Source: JAWKTV01 sp041398905 (GTDB lineage Bacteria > Planctomycetota > Planctomycetia > Planctomycetales > Planctomycetaceae). From it: a stretch of 64,000 nt of DNA. This document shows, piece after piece, positions 20,958-31,336 of this stretch (position 1 is its first letter; the number at the start of each line of letters is the position of its first letter). The DNA lies in the NCBI GenBank assembly GCA_041398905.1, contig JAWKTV010000013.1, positions 62,001 to 126,000 of the forward strand, written 5' to 3'. Both the position numbers and the translations under genes were made by a program. Below the pieces are notes generated by a model. That model was not told the DNA's origin. It worked only from the letters and a program-made list of their open reading frames with translations, and searched no databases.

Positions 20958-21150
20958 TTCACCGCTCCTCGCCCAACCGCGATGGAGCGCAACGGCCCGC
21001 CGCTTTCGTGCCCTCATGCGGAATTAACAAGCCGGTCTTGTCAATTGCCCCGGCTTATCGGAAGATGGGAGTGGAGGCAGCTTGTGCTCAGCGGTGTTCG
21101 CTCGAATGGACGGGTGCGCCTTTGTAAATCGCTTGTCAGTGTGAGGTGCC

Positions 21151-21477
21151 GTGATGCAGACAGGGATGTACCAGGTCGGTGATTGGGTCATCGTGCGCAT
21201 GACCAAACACAGTGAACATCCCGGTCCGCGCGCATCCAGCATCACACCTTCCCGGTACGGCGAAGCGTACACGTACATCGTGGACAAGTTCTGGGTGGTG
21301 ACGGATGTCGGCCCAGGTAACCAGTTGACCCTGCGGACCCGGCGAGGCAAGGTCCATCACCTGGCCGCGGACGATCCGCGAATCAAGAAGGCCAATCTGC
21401 TGCAGCGAATCCTCTACCGGCAACGCTTCGAGTCGGTACTCGATGCCAAGACGAACTCGGTTCCGCAGGCTGGTTAG
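21151..21477 (+). CDS. Small conserved-looking protein of unknown function
   Basis: This is 108 residues from GTG 21151, or 107 from ATG 21154. A GAGGTG element about 10 bases upstream could serve as a ribosome binding site. It is soluble and basic with a beta-rich centre (RYGEAYTYIVDKFWVVTDV, then LTLRTRRGKVHHL), which could form a small SH3-like barrel. Gene-like residue composition and a clear start favour a real gene. Function unknown. Confidence 0.6.
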   Translation: MMQTGMYQVGDWVIVRMTKHSEHPGPRASSITPSRYGEAYTYIVDKFWVVTDVGPGNQLTLRTRRGKVHHLAADDPRIKKANLLQRILYRQRFESVLDAKTNSVPQAG

Positions 21478-21486
21478 CCGCCCGCC

Positions 21487-22516
21487 TCACCGCCGATCGT
21501 TGGCGGCGTGGTCGCCATTGCCGAGCAGAACCGCGCGGCACGTCACCAGTTTGTGATCCGAGTGCGGCACGCGATCGGCCACCACCGATTGCGGCATCAG
21601 GTCGCTCGATAGCCAAACCTGATCGAGCCGATGGAACGGGAACCGGCTCGACATCGTGTTGCCCCAGCCCAAACCCGCCGAATCGAAGGCATCCCGCGCT
21701 CCGGCTGCGCGCCGTCGTCGCGGCGTCCCCGGCCGGGCAATTGAAGTCCCCGCGACGATGATCGGCTCATTCGCCGGTAGGAGCCGGATCGCGTCCATCA
21801 ACTGTGCGATCTGTGCGGTGTGATTCGCGGCGGGCGCGGTGATCCTGCCAGCACTGCGGATTCCACCAGTCGACGCGAATCGGGGGCGGCGAGAGCCGGA
21901 GGCTGAACACGTGCAGCCGTGTGCGATCCGACCGCGTCCATACCGCTTGCCGATACCGGGCGTTGGAGGGTGCATCGACCGCCTCCAGCTTCCCCCGCGC
22001 GACGATCGAGCAGTCGCCGCCCATCACGTACGACGTCCCGGTCTTCGCCAGAAACCCCGCGTCATTCGAATACAACGACCGTGCCAGCCGCTCGATGGCC
22101 GCGGCACCGGGAGACTCCTGCAGCAGAATCAGATCCGGTGGCACGTCGAGCGCCAACAGGTCGTCAACGGTCCGGGAGTCGCCGAGATGACAGTTGAGCG
22201 TCGCGATGCGGAGAGCCTGGCCATCAGGTTCGTCCGCCGGAACGACCAGCCGTCCTGCATGACGGGCTAGGCTCCAGGTTTCCGGGACGGACAACACGAC
22301 GAACGCCGACCAGGCGATCACCGCACCGCGCCAGAGCCATTCGCCACGACGCCCGCGAAACAGCACCAGCGCAATGGCGGCGAACATCGTCCACCACCAC
22401 GGCGGGATGACTGCGATGGCGACCGCCCAGTCCGGCTGAGTCCGGTGCAACCAGTGCAGCGCCACCGCAAGGACGATCAACATGCCGAAGCCAGCCCGCA
22501 CGGGCCCCGCTGCCAC
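21487..22516 (-). CDS. Membrane-anchored endonuclease/exonuclease/phosphatase family protein (several frameshifts)
   Basis: The N-terminus has three hydrophobic segments (about residues 10-105). A catalytic domain follows, opening with LRIATLNCHLGDSRT and LILLQES, the EEP-fold signature. The frame then breaks near 21832-21839 (GGGCGCGG). Further breaks at 21748-21751 (a G run of four) and 21707-21712 (GCGCGC) hide GDFNCPAGDAATTA, which carries the conserved GDFN motif. The C-terminus with SDHKLVTCRAVLL restores the catalytic Asp-His pair. The start at 22516 is uncertain; another shift near 22505 could extend it to about 22535. Metal-dependent phosphoester hydrolysis is the family role; the substrate is unknown. 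Confidence 0.75.
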
Positions 22517-22572
22517 GCTTTCGCTTCGTCAGCATCCTCACTGTCCCTGCCGCCCAAGGCTTCGCTCATTGT

Positions 22573-23869
22573 TCAGTTCTTCTGCCCGCCGAAATGACGA
22601 TCGGCGAACCGCAGGTACTGTTCCCAGTCGTAGGCGAGGACATCGTGCTTACCGCTCCGCAGGTGATACGCGATCGTGCCATGATTGATCGGCTGGTCGA
22701 CCTCCGGCTGCTGTTCAGGCGGCGTGTCGTCTCCGAATCCGTCGGTCCCCAACAGCCGGTAGACCGGGTCGGCGTAGTAGCCCGACAAGAACTCGCCGTT
22801 CGGGTCGGCCCACTGGTCCTCGACGGCGCTTGCGATGTAGACCGGCCGGGGAGCGATCAGCGCGATCAACTCATGCTGGTCGACGGGGCAGGCGGCTTCA
22901 TTGTTGTTGTACTGCGTGAAGTTGTCGCAGAACCAGTGGGGGAAGGCGGTATTGATGCGGGCGACGGTCTCACCAAAGGCCCGCCGGCTCAAAGCCGCAC
23001 CACCGCAGCCGGAGTTGTTTGAGATCACGAGCGCGAATCGCTCGTCGGCCGCGCAGCCCACAACGAAGTCTTGCCCAGCCGCGAGTGTCCGATCACCGCG
23101 ACCTTCCTCGCATCGATATCCGACGTCTGTTCGATGTAGTCGAGTGCTCGGGAGAGTCCCCAAGCCCAGGCGGCGATGCTCCCCACTCATCGGCGGCCGG
23201 CTTCGTCTCGCCTGCCCGACAAAACAGCGGATGAATGCCGTTCTGGAAACCATCGTCGAAGTCGGGATCGATATCGCCGTAGTAGGCGGTGACAAGGGCA
23301 TAGCCGCGTCCCACGATCATCTCGACCGGCCAGCGGCTGCTGGCGGTGCCACGCGACGCTTCCGAAGCGGCGTTCTCGGTCACCCCACGATCGGGCCGGT
23401 TCCGCATCCAGCCCGAATTCAGCGTGATCGCCGGGTCGTCACTGATGGTGTGATTGCCCCCAAAGTTCAGGCCCAGGAACGCGGGCACTGGCCGTTCGCT
23501 CTTCGGTCGGTAAATCAGCAGCGACATCGACGGGGTGTCGGCCCGCTCGTCGAAGTAGACCGTCACTTCCCGTCGCAGTCCCTTGCCGCCGAACACTTCG
23601 GCATCGGGCGACGTCACCTTGAACCGCAGCTTCTCGGGTGCCGCTGGCGACCGGCCATAAACCTGCTCCTCAAACAGCCGGAACAGTTCAGGCCGGCGGG
23701 TCTGCCGCCACTGGTCGGCCGTCGTGACGCGCTCGCCGGCTTCGGTCACCAGCGGGTCAGGGAGTTCGAACTTCGGGACTTTCGCCTCGTCGTAATTGAA
23801 CTGCTCTTGAGCGACGGTCACCGTCGCAAGGGCCGCCCAGACGAGGGCGATTGTGATCGTGCAGCGCAT
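22573..23869 (-). CDS. Exported glucuronoyl-esterase-like (CE15) hydrolase (two frameshifts)
   Basis: A signal peptide (MRCTITIALVWAALATVTVAQ) precedes an alpha/beta-hydrolase. The frame breaks at CCCC 23181-23184 (top strand) and again around 23050. Between them a third frame supplies IEQTSDIDARKVAVIGHSRLGKTSLW, with the nucleophile elbow GHSRLGK. Afterwards come NNSGCGGAALSRR, AFPHWFCDNF and DQHELIALIAPRPVYIASA, which match bacterial CE15 proteins often annotated as acetylxylan esterases. They cleave ester bonds between glucuronoxylan and lignin-like alcohols. The joined length is about 430 residues. Two of three blocks are clear and the middle one is reconstructed. Confidence 0.8.
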
Positions 23870-23994
23870 GAGATTCCCCTGGAGGCAAAGGAGCAGATGT
23901 CTGGTGGGACATCGTACCTGCGCGTCCGGGGGAGGTCGAACGTCGTTCAGTCGTATCCGACGGTGAACTCAGCCGGCGGGACGACGCCGGACGG

Positions 23995-24462
23995 CTATTG
24001 AACCGTCGCTTTGCCGGGGACGGCCGCCGTCTGAATGGTGCGGTACACGTCCTCGGCCGACTCCAGATTCGCAGCGAACTTCGGAGCTTCCGCGTAGCCG
24101 ACGAACTTGCCCAGCAGGTCGGCGTTCGGGCTGATCACGACCGTACACGGCAGCGACTTGACTTCGAGAATCTCGGCCACCTTCTGCTCATCGTCGAAAT
24201 CGAGATGCACCGGCACGAAATGCTCGTTGATGTAGGTCGACATCTCCGGCTGATTCAGAACGTTCCGCTCCAGCTTGTGGCAGTACGTACACCAGTCCGC
24301 CCCGAACACGATCATGATCGGCTTGTTGGTCTGCCGGGCGAGCTTGTGCGCCGCCTTCAGGTCGGGCTGCCACTCCACGCGGGACGCCGGCTCGGCCGCG
24401 CTGGCCGTTGCACCCAGAATTGTCATCAGCACAGCCGCCAATGTGGTTGCCAGCAAACGCAT
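23995..24462 (-). CDS. Exported thioredoxin-fold protein
   Basis: This is about 155 residues from ATG 24462. An AAGGA element lies about 11 bases upstream, and the start gives a clean signal peptide (MRLLATTLAAVLMTILGATASA). The thioredoxin domain has the redox motif WCTYCHKLE, with a CxxC of type CTYC, and a cis-Pro region SLPCTVVISP in which an extra Cys precedes TVV. It resembles the DsbD C-terminal domain or DUF255-like periplasmic thioredoxins. It probably reduces or isomerises disulfides of exported proteins. It is divergent from the HlyD-like gene. Confidence 0.82.
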   Translation of the reverse strand: MRLLATTLAAVLMTILGATASAAEPASRVEWQPDLKAAHKLARQTNKPIMIVFGADWCTYCHKLERNVLNQPEMSTYINEHFVPVHLDFDDEQKVAEILEVKSLPCTVVISPNADLLGKFVGYAEAPKFAANLESAEDVYRTIQTAAVPGKATVQ

Positions 24463-24922
24463 CAGATCACCCATCCTTGCAGAGGCGATCGGGGCGGTAG
24501 TCCTCACCCCGACGAAGAATCCCTGCAACCGGTCCGCACTGTGCGAGTTCGCCGGTTGCCTCACTCAATTCATCGGACACCCATCAACCGGGGCAGTGTG
24601 ATCTTCCTCGCAAAACCGATGAATAAGCGGAGATTCCGCCGCCGCGCCGGAAACGTTCAGGAAGGCAGGTAAACTGGGCCAAGATTGACGCTGCTCGCTC
24701 GTCCGAGCGAGTTCCGCCGGCTTCGGTGGCATTGTGCGTCCGCCTGACGCTGCCGCGTGCCCCTTGGCCGGTCTGCGCAAAGTTCGTGACAACGGTGATC
24801 GGCTCGTTAGAATCGTGAAAGACGCCGGGGGGTGTCAGCCGCACCCGTCAGTCCACCAGTTGCCACACGAAATCGCGTTCACAGCGACGCCTCCTTTCAA
24901 GTTGCTCGCGGGACCAATCGCC
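24463..24922. other. 460-bp divergent intergenic region
   Basis: This lies between the thioredoxin gene (leftward) and the HlyD-like gene (rightward). No gene was seen apart from short overlapping frames without recognisable content. A promoter candidate for the rightward gene is listed separately. Confidence 0.5.
24786..24813 (+). promoter_or_regulatory. Sigma-70-like promoter candidate for the HlyD-like gene
   Basis: GTGACA (24786-24791) and TAGAAT (24808-24813) each match the consensus at five of six positions and are 16 nt apart. The gene starts about 110 bases downstream. Confidence 0.4.
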
Positions 24923-26040
24923 ATGCTGCTTCGATTTTCAGCCGTTGCGGTCACGATTCTGACTTCGCTGCCGACGCTGGTGTGCGCCCGGCGAGTCGTC
25001 CTTTGAGGTTCCCGTCCTGCTCAAGATCGTCGAGGAAGTGGACATCCCCGCCGAGCAGCCGGGGTGCTCCGGGATTTGGTCGTCGAGGAAGGGGACATCG
25101 TTAAGCGGGCGACCTCGTCGGCCAGCTCGACGACGAGCAGGCCCGGCTCGCCGAGCAGCGTGCGGCGGTTGACGCCCTCGCCGCCGAGCGGCTGGCGGCT
25201 GACAAGCTCGCCATCGAAGTCGCCGAGAAGACGCTCGAACAGGCCCGGCAGAAGCTCGAACAACTTCGGCTTCGCGAGCAGATCGCCGATCGAGAAGCGC
25301 TGAATGAACTGCCGATTCAGGCGGCCGAGAAGTCCCGCGACCTCGCCGCCATCGAGTTGCAGCGGGCCATCAAAGCCCGTGAGCTGTTCGAGCGCTCCAT
25401 CTCGCAGTCGGAGATTGACGGCCAACGGCTCGAATCGGAAAAGGCGGAGATCGAGGCCCAGCGGACGCGATTCGACCAGCAGATCCACACGCTTGAAGCG
25501 GACGTGACCCGCGCGGAACTCGCTGGCCAGCAGTTGGCCGTTACCGCCGCCGACCTCGAAGTTCGCCAGGCTCACGAGGAGCACGAAGTTCTGCAACTGC
25601 AGGCTCAACTCAAACGGCATGACCTCGAACTTTCACGGCTGACGCTCCAGCGACGGCGGATGCTCTCCCCGCTCGATGGCGTCGTTGTCGAGGTCTATCA
25701 GAATCGCGGCGAGTGGGTGGAGCCGGGCCAGCCGGTGCTACGCGTGCAGCGGCAGAACCGGCTCTGGGCCGAAGGGCTCATCACAGTCGACCGACTTGCC
25801 GATTGCACGCTCAACTGCCCGGTGCGGCTCACTGTTCCCACCGGTCCAGAGGAATCAGTGGAGGTGACCGGCCGAATTGTCTTCATCGGGCGCGAGGTCG
25901 ACCCCGTCAACCGTGAACTGCTGGTGCGGGCGGAGATCCCAAACGACGACCTGCGACTGCTGCCTGGGATGGACGGCATGCTGGTGATCGGCCAGCCATC
26001 GGAAGACGCGGCGCAAGTCGACCCCGCCACTCCCCGCTAA
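24923..26040 (+). CDS. HlyD-family periplasmic adaptor (membrane fusion protein; frameshifts in first 200 bp)
   Basis: The signal peptide MLLRFSAVAVTILTSLPTLVCA starts at 24923. Three closely spaced breaks follow, at a GCGCCC stretch (24984-24989), a four-G run (25061-25064) and near 25110. They separate the pieces of a lipoyl-like segment that reads VLRDLVVEEGDIV. From 25120 the protein is intact: a coiled-coil hairpin of about 150 residues rich in Gln, Glu, Arg and Leu, then the second lipoyl half (LSPLDGVVVEVYQNRGEWVEPGQPVLRV), and a beta-barrel ending with LLPGMDGMLVIG. The joined length is about 370 residues. Such adaptors link an inner-membrane pump to an outer-membrane channel; no pump gene is adjacent. 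Confidence 0.8.
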
Positions 26041-26091
26041 CGAGTCGCCAGGACGTACTGCGCGCGGCTCGTCTCCTGTCGCCGCACGCAG

Positions 26092-27417
26092 CTACTCGGC
26101 CGCGATTGAGACACACACGAGTTCCCGGTCGTTGCGGGCGAACACGTGCCGGTCCGCGAACGCGGGGTGCGACCACACCACCGGGCGGCCGAAGCACTCG
26201 TTCGTCGGGTCGAGCAGGTGGAATCGGCCGAGCTCCTCGTACTTCTCCGCCGAGAGCTTCGCCAGAATCAGATCACCCGTCTCGCTGAAGATGAAGTGCC
26301 ACTCGCCGTGCTTGACGAGGTAGGCCGTCCCATGGCTGCCGCGACGTTCGTCCTTACCGATGGTCGGATCTTTCGACTCCCACAGGCGTTCACCATTCGA
26401 GAGTCTGGCCGCCACCAGATGGCCTGTCCGGCAATCGACGCCGTAGATGATCCCCTGCTCGATGAGGGGTGTGCTGTTAGCGCAGTACATGGCGGTCGTC
26501 CCCTTGCCCGTCCAGCCGACCTTCGCGGCCGGCGTGTCCTCCGCGAGGTTCAGCACCGCGCCCACGTTCCCGATTCCGCTGGCGAACAGCCGATTCCCCT
26601 CGATCCGCGGGGTCATGATCGACATCCCGTAGTCGGGTTTCAGGTTGACCGACCAGTACACCTTGCCGCTCGCTGGGTCGAGACTGTGAATCTGGGTGGG
26701 CAGCCAGGCGATGAGTTGCCGCTGCCCGGCCTGTTCGATGATTGTCGGCGTCGAGTAGCCGGCGTCCGCTGCTGAGAGTGCCCGCCACTTCTCGGCACCA
26801 GTCCGCTTGTCGAACGCGACGACCGCATGTCCATCGCCGCCGACCATCACGATCGCGAGGTCGCCATCGATCAAGACGGACGCCGAGAACCCCCATAGCG
26901 GAGACTCCACGCCGTACTCCGGCTTGAGTTCATGCTGCCAGACGACGCTTCCGTCACCGGCCGCGAGGCAGAGCAGCCGCCCCTCGGCACCCAGCGTGTA
27001 GACGTGGCCATCGTTGACCGTCGGTGTCGCCCGTGGCCCAGCGGCATAGCTCACGTTGTACGGAGTGTCGTCCTCGTGCATCCACAAGAGTTGCCCCAGG
27101 TCGACCGAGTAACACCGGACCCGCTCGCTCCCCTGGAGACTCGTCCGACCGCTGGGCGAGTTCTGAATCTCGCCTTCCCGCACGACGTAGTCGGTGAGGA
27201 AGACCTTGCCGTCCACGACCGCCGGGCCGGAGTACCCCAGCCCACACTCGGCCCGCCACTTCACCGGCAGGCCAGCCGCGGGGATCGACGTGACGATCCC
27301 CCGTTCGTTGAGGGTCGCCGCCTGATTCGGACCGAGCCATTGCGGCCAGTCGTCCGCACCAGCGAACGCCGCCATGCCAAGGATCATGGGTAACGCGACC
27401 GTCAGCTTGCGTGACAT
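26092..27417 (-). CDS. Exported PQQ-type beta-propeller protein
   Basis: This is 441 residues from ATG 27417 (MSRKLTVALPMILGMAAFAGA, a signal peptide); an in-frame ATG 21 bases upstream is less likely. DDWPQWLGPNQ opens the propeller, and blades with VYTLGAEGRLLCLAAGDGSVVW and related repeats follow. It is predicted to be periplasmic. It has the same fold as the protein at 16286-17569, but the two are only distantly similar, so they are not a recent duplication. Family members are mostly without proven activity. Confidence 0.75.
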   Translation of the reverse strand: MSRKLTVALPMILGMAAFAGADDWPQWLGPNQAATLNERGIVTSIPAAGLPVKWRAECGLGYSGPAVVDGKVFLTDYVVREGEIQNSPSGRTSLQGSERVRCYSVDLGQLLWMHEDDTPYNVSYAAGPRATPTVNDGHVYTLGAEGRLLCLAAGDGSVVWQHELKPEYGVESPLWGFSASVLIDGDLAIVMVGGDGHAVVAFDKRTGAEKWRALSAADAGYSTPTIIEQAGQRQLIAWLPTQIHSLDPASGKVYWSVNLKPDYGMSIMTPRIEGNRLFASGIGNVGAVLNLAEDTPAAKVGWTGKGTTAMYCANSTPLIEQGIIYGVDCRTGHLVAARLSNGERLWESKDPTIGKDERRGSHGTAYLVKHGEWHFIFSETGDLILAKLSAEKYEELGRFHLLDPTNECFGRPVVWSHPAFADRHVFARNDRELVCVSIAAE

Positions 27418-27563
27418 CGAAGGTGTCCTCCTAAACAATCACCAGAGCAGGCGCCCGGCGGGTCTGGCTTGCCGCTCCTGACAAGGTCCGACCGGGGTCT
27501 CCCAATCTCAGTCATCCTCACGACCGACGCATGACCGCGAGCCACCTGACCGCGGTCGTCCTG

Positions 27564-28589
27564 TCAGTCACGCTTCTCGATCGCTTCCTTCACCAGGCGC
27601 TTCACGATCTGCCGCGCGTCAACCCCTTCGCTCTGGGCCGCGAACGTCGTAATGAGCCGGTGCGTCAGCACGGGTTGCGCAACGTCTTCGAGGTCTTCGA
27701 GGCGAACCATGTACTGCCCCTGCAGCGCGGCCCGCGTCTTCGCGCCCAGAATCAGGTACTGCACGGCACGCGGGCCGGCACCCCAGGCGACAAGCGGCTT
27801 CAGCCACGCCGGCGCGGTCGGGTCCGCGGGTCGAGTCTGTCGCACCAACTGCACAGCGAACTCGTAAATATGATCGGGCACCGGCAACCGACGGACGAGT
27901 TGCTGCAACGGCAAGATGTCTTCCGCGTGCAGCAAGTGCTGCAGCTCCGGCAGTTCGCCGCCGGTGGTGGTGCGGGCGATCTGCACTTCTTCGTCGTGAG
28001 ATGGGTAGTCCAGCTCGATCAGAAACATGAACCGGTCGAGCTGCGCTTCGGGCAACGGGTACGTCCCCTCCTGCTCGACGGGATTCTGCGTGGCGAGTAC
28101 GAGAAAGGGAGCATCGAGCGGGTAGGTGCGGCCCAGCACCGTCACCTTGTGCTCCTGCATCGCTTCCAGCATGGCCGCCTGCGTCTTCGGTGGGGCGCGG
28201 TTGATCTCGTCGGCGAGCACGATGTTCGCGAACACGGGACCGTGCACGAACTGGAACTCGCGTCGCCCCGATTCACCATCCTGCAGGATGTCAGTGCCGG
28301 TGATGTCCATCGGCATCAGGTCGGGCGTGAACTGAATGCGGCTGAACTTCAGCGACATCGTTTCGGCCAGCTTGCTCACCAGCAGTGTCTTCGCCAGTCC
28401 GGGCACACCCATCAGCAGCCCGTGCCCCCGGGCGAACAGGCAGATCGCCAGCCGGTCGATGACTTCCGTCTGTCCGACGATCACACGGCCCAACTCCGCC
28501 CGCAGCCGGGTATGCGCGTCGCGGAGCGCGTCAATCCGCTGGACGTCGTCGGAGGAAAGCTGTTCCTTGGCGGGCTGATTCATATGCAT
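27564..28589 (-). CDS. MoxR-type AAA+ ATPase
   Basis: I take ATG 28589 (MHMNQPAKEQL); ATG 28583 is possible. There are about 341 residues. Walker A is GVPGLAKTLLV, Walker B with the following helix is NIVLADEINRAPPKTQAAMLEAMQE, sensor 1 is LATQNPVEQEGTYPLPEAQLDRF, and the lid domain is C-terminal. MoxR proteins act as chaperones for metal-cofactor insertion or envelope complexes, usually beside DUF58 and von Willebrand A genes. Neither is present here, though a few may lie outside the window. The preceding gene on this strand is a metallopeptidase beyond a repeat. Confidence 0.88.
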   Translation of the reverse strand: MHMNQPAKEQLSSDDVQRIDALRDAHTRLRAELGRVIVGQTEVIDRLAICLFARGHGLLMGVPGLAKTLLVSKLAETMSLKFSRIQFTPDLMPMDITGTDILQDGESGRREFQFVHGPVFANIVLADEINRAPPKTQAAMLEAMQEHKVTVLGRTYPLDAPFLVLATQNPVEQEGTYPLPEAQLDRFMFLIELDYPSHDEEVQIARTTTGGELPELQHLLHAEDILPLQQLVRRLPVPDHIYEFAVQLVRQTRPADPTAPAWLKPLVAWGAGPRAVQYLILGAKTRAALQGQYMVRLEDLEDVAQPVLTHRLITTFAAQSEGVDARQIVKRLVKEAIEKRD

Positions 28590-28697
28590 GCAATCGACTG
28601 GATGTGACTCGGCGAAGAACGCAGTATCACGGATCGAATCAACCCGTGACAAGTTAGCGGCACAACCACGGAGAACTGGTTACTTAACAAGAGTGGT

Positions 28698-28780
28698 GTG
28701 GCGGGGTCGCGCCGCAGGAAGCCCCGGCGGCAACCGCTGCGACGGCGGGGGCTTCCGCTGTCGCGGGGAGCCCCCGCCAC
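28698..28780. repeat. GC-rich palindromic dispersed repeat, copy A
   Basis: GTGGCGGGG at the left and CCCCGCCAC at the right bound the element. Inside, GGAAGCCCC and GGGGCTTCC are inverted. It shares its order of blocks with copy B at 31533-31616. It is intergenic, between the moxR-type gene and the metallopeptidase gene. Confidence 0.7.
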
Positions 28781-28854
28781 CCGCCGCGAGTTCAGTCATC
28801 GACCTGGCGTCGAGCCATCGACGGCGACATCGCTGGTCGCCCCGCAGACGTCCA

Positions 28855-29643
28855 TCACGATTTCTCGCCCCACACCTCGCCCAGCAGGTCGTGCAGCGTC
28901 GTGTCATACTCGGCGAGTTCCGCACGCACGAATGGGTAGAAGTCGTTGCGATAGAAGTACGCCTCCGTCCCCTCGGCAAAATACTCCTTGTGGTTCGTCA
29001 GGGCGTAGTGTTCCACCTTCCGGCCGGTGTACAGCAGCACTTCCTTGTAAGCGCCGCGCTCCTTCGCCGCCTCGTACGCGGCGATGATTCGCGGCTCTTC
29101 GAAGCCCAAAACCTGATCGTGGTAGGCGTGCGCGAGTTCATGCAGAATCACAGCCGGATGCTTCAGCAACTGATCGCGCGAGAGCAACTGCTTCGCCTGC
29201 GTGATGTGGACCTTCTTCGCCAGTCGGTGGTCATGCCCATGATCGACCAGCCAGCGCTCACTGGGGTGGTACTGCATCGCGTGCAACTGCGGATGATTCC
29301 GCTCGATCCAGATCTCCATCCGCTGCAGCTTCTCCAGCGCCGAGGACGGGATCAGGATCCGAATCCGCTGCAGGTGACCGGCGAGCATCTTCAAAGCCTC
29401 GGCCCCCATCTCCGCATGTTCGCCCTCCAGCAGACTGCCGTCGACATGCACGGTCCAGCCCTCGATCTCCCTCAGAATCGGATCGAACCGGTGACCGCTT
29501 GCGTCGTCGTCCGCCGCGTTGATCGCCTTGGCGAGACCGAGCGCTCCCAGCCCCGCCAACGCGGTTTGGCCCATCAGACGACACGCGAACTCGCGCCTGG
29601 AAAGATTGTCGGCTTGTCGGTTCGTCGGAAGGGATCGTGGCAT
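28855..29643 (-). CDS. Tat-exported putative zinc metallopeptidase
   Basis: This 262-residue protein has a twin-arginine signal (LSRREFACRLMG) and a hydrophobic stretch to about residue 43. The zinc motif HELAH is at 168-172 (ILHELAHAYHDQ). FAEGTEAYFYRND further on may supply the third ligand or active-site Glu. The fold resembles the anthrax lethal-factor-like and related minigluzincin peptidases of planctomycetes. The substrate is unknown. The nearest genes show no functional link. Confidence 0.75.
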   Translation of the reverse strand: MPRSLPTNRQADNLSRREFACRLMGQTALAGLGALGLAKAINAADDDASGHRFDPILREIEGWTVHVDGSLLEGEHAEMGAEALKMLAGHLQRIRILIPSSALEKLQRMEIWIERNHPQLHAMQYHPSERWLVDHGHDHRLAKKVHITQAKQLLSRDQLLKHPAVILHELAHAYHDQVLGFEEPRIIAAYEAAKERGAYKEVLLYTGRKVEHYALTNHKEYFAEGTEAYFYRNDFYPFVRAELAEYDTTLHDLLGEVWGEKS

Positions 29644-29745
29644 GAAAAGTCTCGCGCGGTGAGAAGTGTGCGGGGCAGTAGAACTGCCGAATTGTCGCGA
29701 CCTGGCAGACCAGAAGCCAGCGGCTCCCGCCGACTCGCGCGACCC

Positions 29746-30888
29746 TCATCGCAAACTGGCGACGATTGCGTTGGAGAGCCGCAGGTGATCGGTGTTGTGC
29801 CTTTCGAGGGGCTGCGTCGTCAGCAGCACACAGCCAATGTTTCTCAAGGGATCGAACCACCAGAGTGTGCCCGTCGCGCCCCAGTGGCCGCAAACGTGAG
29901 GCGGCAGGGTATCACCGAAGGTCGCCGGGTGCGCCGGCCAGTTGAGTCGCCAGCCCAGTCCCCAGCCGCGTGTCCGACGGTCCGCCTCGGGCACATCGTG
30001 ACATAACTCCAGTTGGTTCCCGACCGCGGCGGCGATGGTGTCGGGATTGAACAGCGACTCCCGGCCAATGCGGCCCCGCCGCAACATCAACCGCAGGAAC
30101 AGACACAAGTCGTGTGCCGTCGAGAACACTCCCCCCCACGGAGCACCCAGCGTTCGCCAGTAGCGGCTGTTCCAGTTCCAGTCATCGCCCGCCGCCTGCT
30201 CGGCGGGCACGCGGACCCACGCAACTCGCTCCGCGATACCGCTACGGTCGTCCAGGCGATCGGCTGGCAGACCGAGCCACGTTTCGTGCATCCCGCAGGG
30301 GTGGAACAACTCGTCGCGCAGATAGTCCGCAACCGGTCGTCCAGTCACCCGCCCGATCACTTCACCCAACAGCGCGTACCCCATGCTCTGATACTGCACA
30401 CCCCGGCCGCAGGGAAAATCGAGCGACACCTCGCACGCCCCCGCCACGTATGCCGACAGCGGAGCCTGTCGCCGCCGCAGTTCCAGATTGTTGGGCAACA
30501 TGTCCGGCAAGCCGGACGTGTGCGTCAGCAGATGCCGCACCGTGATCGGCCGTTTGGGCGCCGCGGCGAACTCGGGAATGATATCGCACACCCGATCCGT
30601 CAACGCGAGTTCACCCCGTTCGACCAGCAGCAGGACTCCCATCGCGACCAGCGGCTTCGACAGCGAAGCCGTTAGAAAGATGGCATGCTCCGGCAACGGC
30701 CGACTCGCGCCGACGTCGCCCCGCAAGCTGCCACTGCCAATCGGCGGAAGGAGGTCGTCGCCAGTCGTCAATTGCGCCGTCAGGGCGGGGATGCGGCCTG
30801 TCTCCGTCAGATGTCTCGCCAGCGTCGCGACCCGTGCCCATTGGGCGGGGTCCAGACGCGATCCGGAAGTTGTATCGCCAGATTGCAT
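29746..30888 (-). CDS. Class C beta-lactamase-family serine hydrolase
   Basis: This is a 380-residue protein with no clear signal peptide. The catalytic SxxK is in FLTASLSKPLVAMG. The Tyr motif is in VQYQSMGYALLGEVIG, with Tyr-Gln-Ser in place of the usual Tyr-x-Asn. The third element is HWGATGTLWW, where HxG replaces KTG, as in esterase-like members. HLLTHTSGLPDM is typical of the family. It most likely acts as an esterase or D-amino peptidase rather than a true beta-lactamase. Confidence 0.85.
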   Translation of the reverse strand: MQSGDTTSGSRLDPAQWARVATLARHLTETGRIPALTAQLTTGDDLLPPIGSGSLRGDVGASRPLPEHAIFLTASLSKPLVAMGVLLLVERGELALTDRVCDIIPEFAAAPKRPITVRHLLTHTSGLPDMLPNNLELRRRQAPLSAYVAGACEVSLDFPCGRGVQYQSMGYALLGEVIGRVTGRPVADYLRDELFHPCGMHETWLGLPADRLDDRSGIAERVAWVRVPAEQAAGDDWNWNSRYWRTLGAPWGGVFSTAHDLCLFLRLMLRRGRIGRESLFNPDTIAAAVGNQLELCHDVPEADRRTRGWGLGWRLNWPAHPATFGDTLPPHVCGHWGATGTLWWFDPLRNIGCVLLTTQPLERHNTDHLRLSNAIVASLR

Positions 30889-31009
30889 GTGCGCTTCCCA
30901 GACATCCCTGCGGCTGCGATTTCGGCGTCAACATCAGTCCGGCGGCCAGCAAGACGACGCCGTCGGACGCGGTCAGTTCAGGCTGCGGTCGCCGCGCCGC
31001 TCACACCAC

Positions 31010-31336
31010 TCAGCGGTCGTCGGTCGCGACCTCGTGAACCTGCATGATGCGGTCGAGATTCGTCGTTCGCAAAGCGTCGCGCACGTCAATCGACGCATTA
31101 TGGATGTGAACCTCAATCCCCTCGCGCCGCATGGAAGCCAGCAGTCCCAGCAGGCCGCTGGGCAGCATGCGCACGCCCGTCAGATCGAACGCCAGGATCT
31201 GCGTCTGGTGCTCGCGAACGAGCTTCACCAGGTCGTTGCGGCAGTGCGCCAGATTGATGTCGGCCAACGGTTCCCGGCCGCCGAAGCCGACGACGGTGGT
31301 GCGGCCGACTTCATAAACCTCAATTACATGCGCCAT
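31010..31336 (-). CDS. STAS-domain protein (anti-sigma-factor antagonist-like)
   Basis: This 108-residue single STAS domain has the strand-helix core ILAFDLTGVRMLPSGLLGLLASMRREG. The Ser in LPSG aligns with the phosphorylated Ser of SpoIIAA-type antagonists. Such proteins bind serine kinases of the anti-sigma type in partner-switching systems. No RsbW-like kinase or PP2C phosphatase lies nearby, so the partner is unknown. Confidence 0.85.
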   Translation of the reverse strand: MAHVIEVYEVGRTTVVGFGGREPLADINLAHCRNDLVKLVREHQTQILAFDLTGVRMLPSGLLGLLASMRREGIEVHIHNASIDVRDALRTTNLDRIMQVHEVATDDR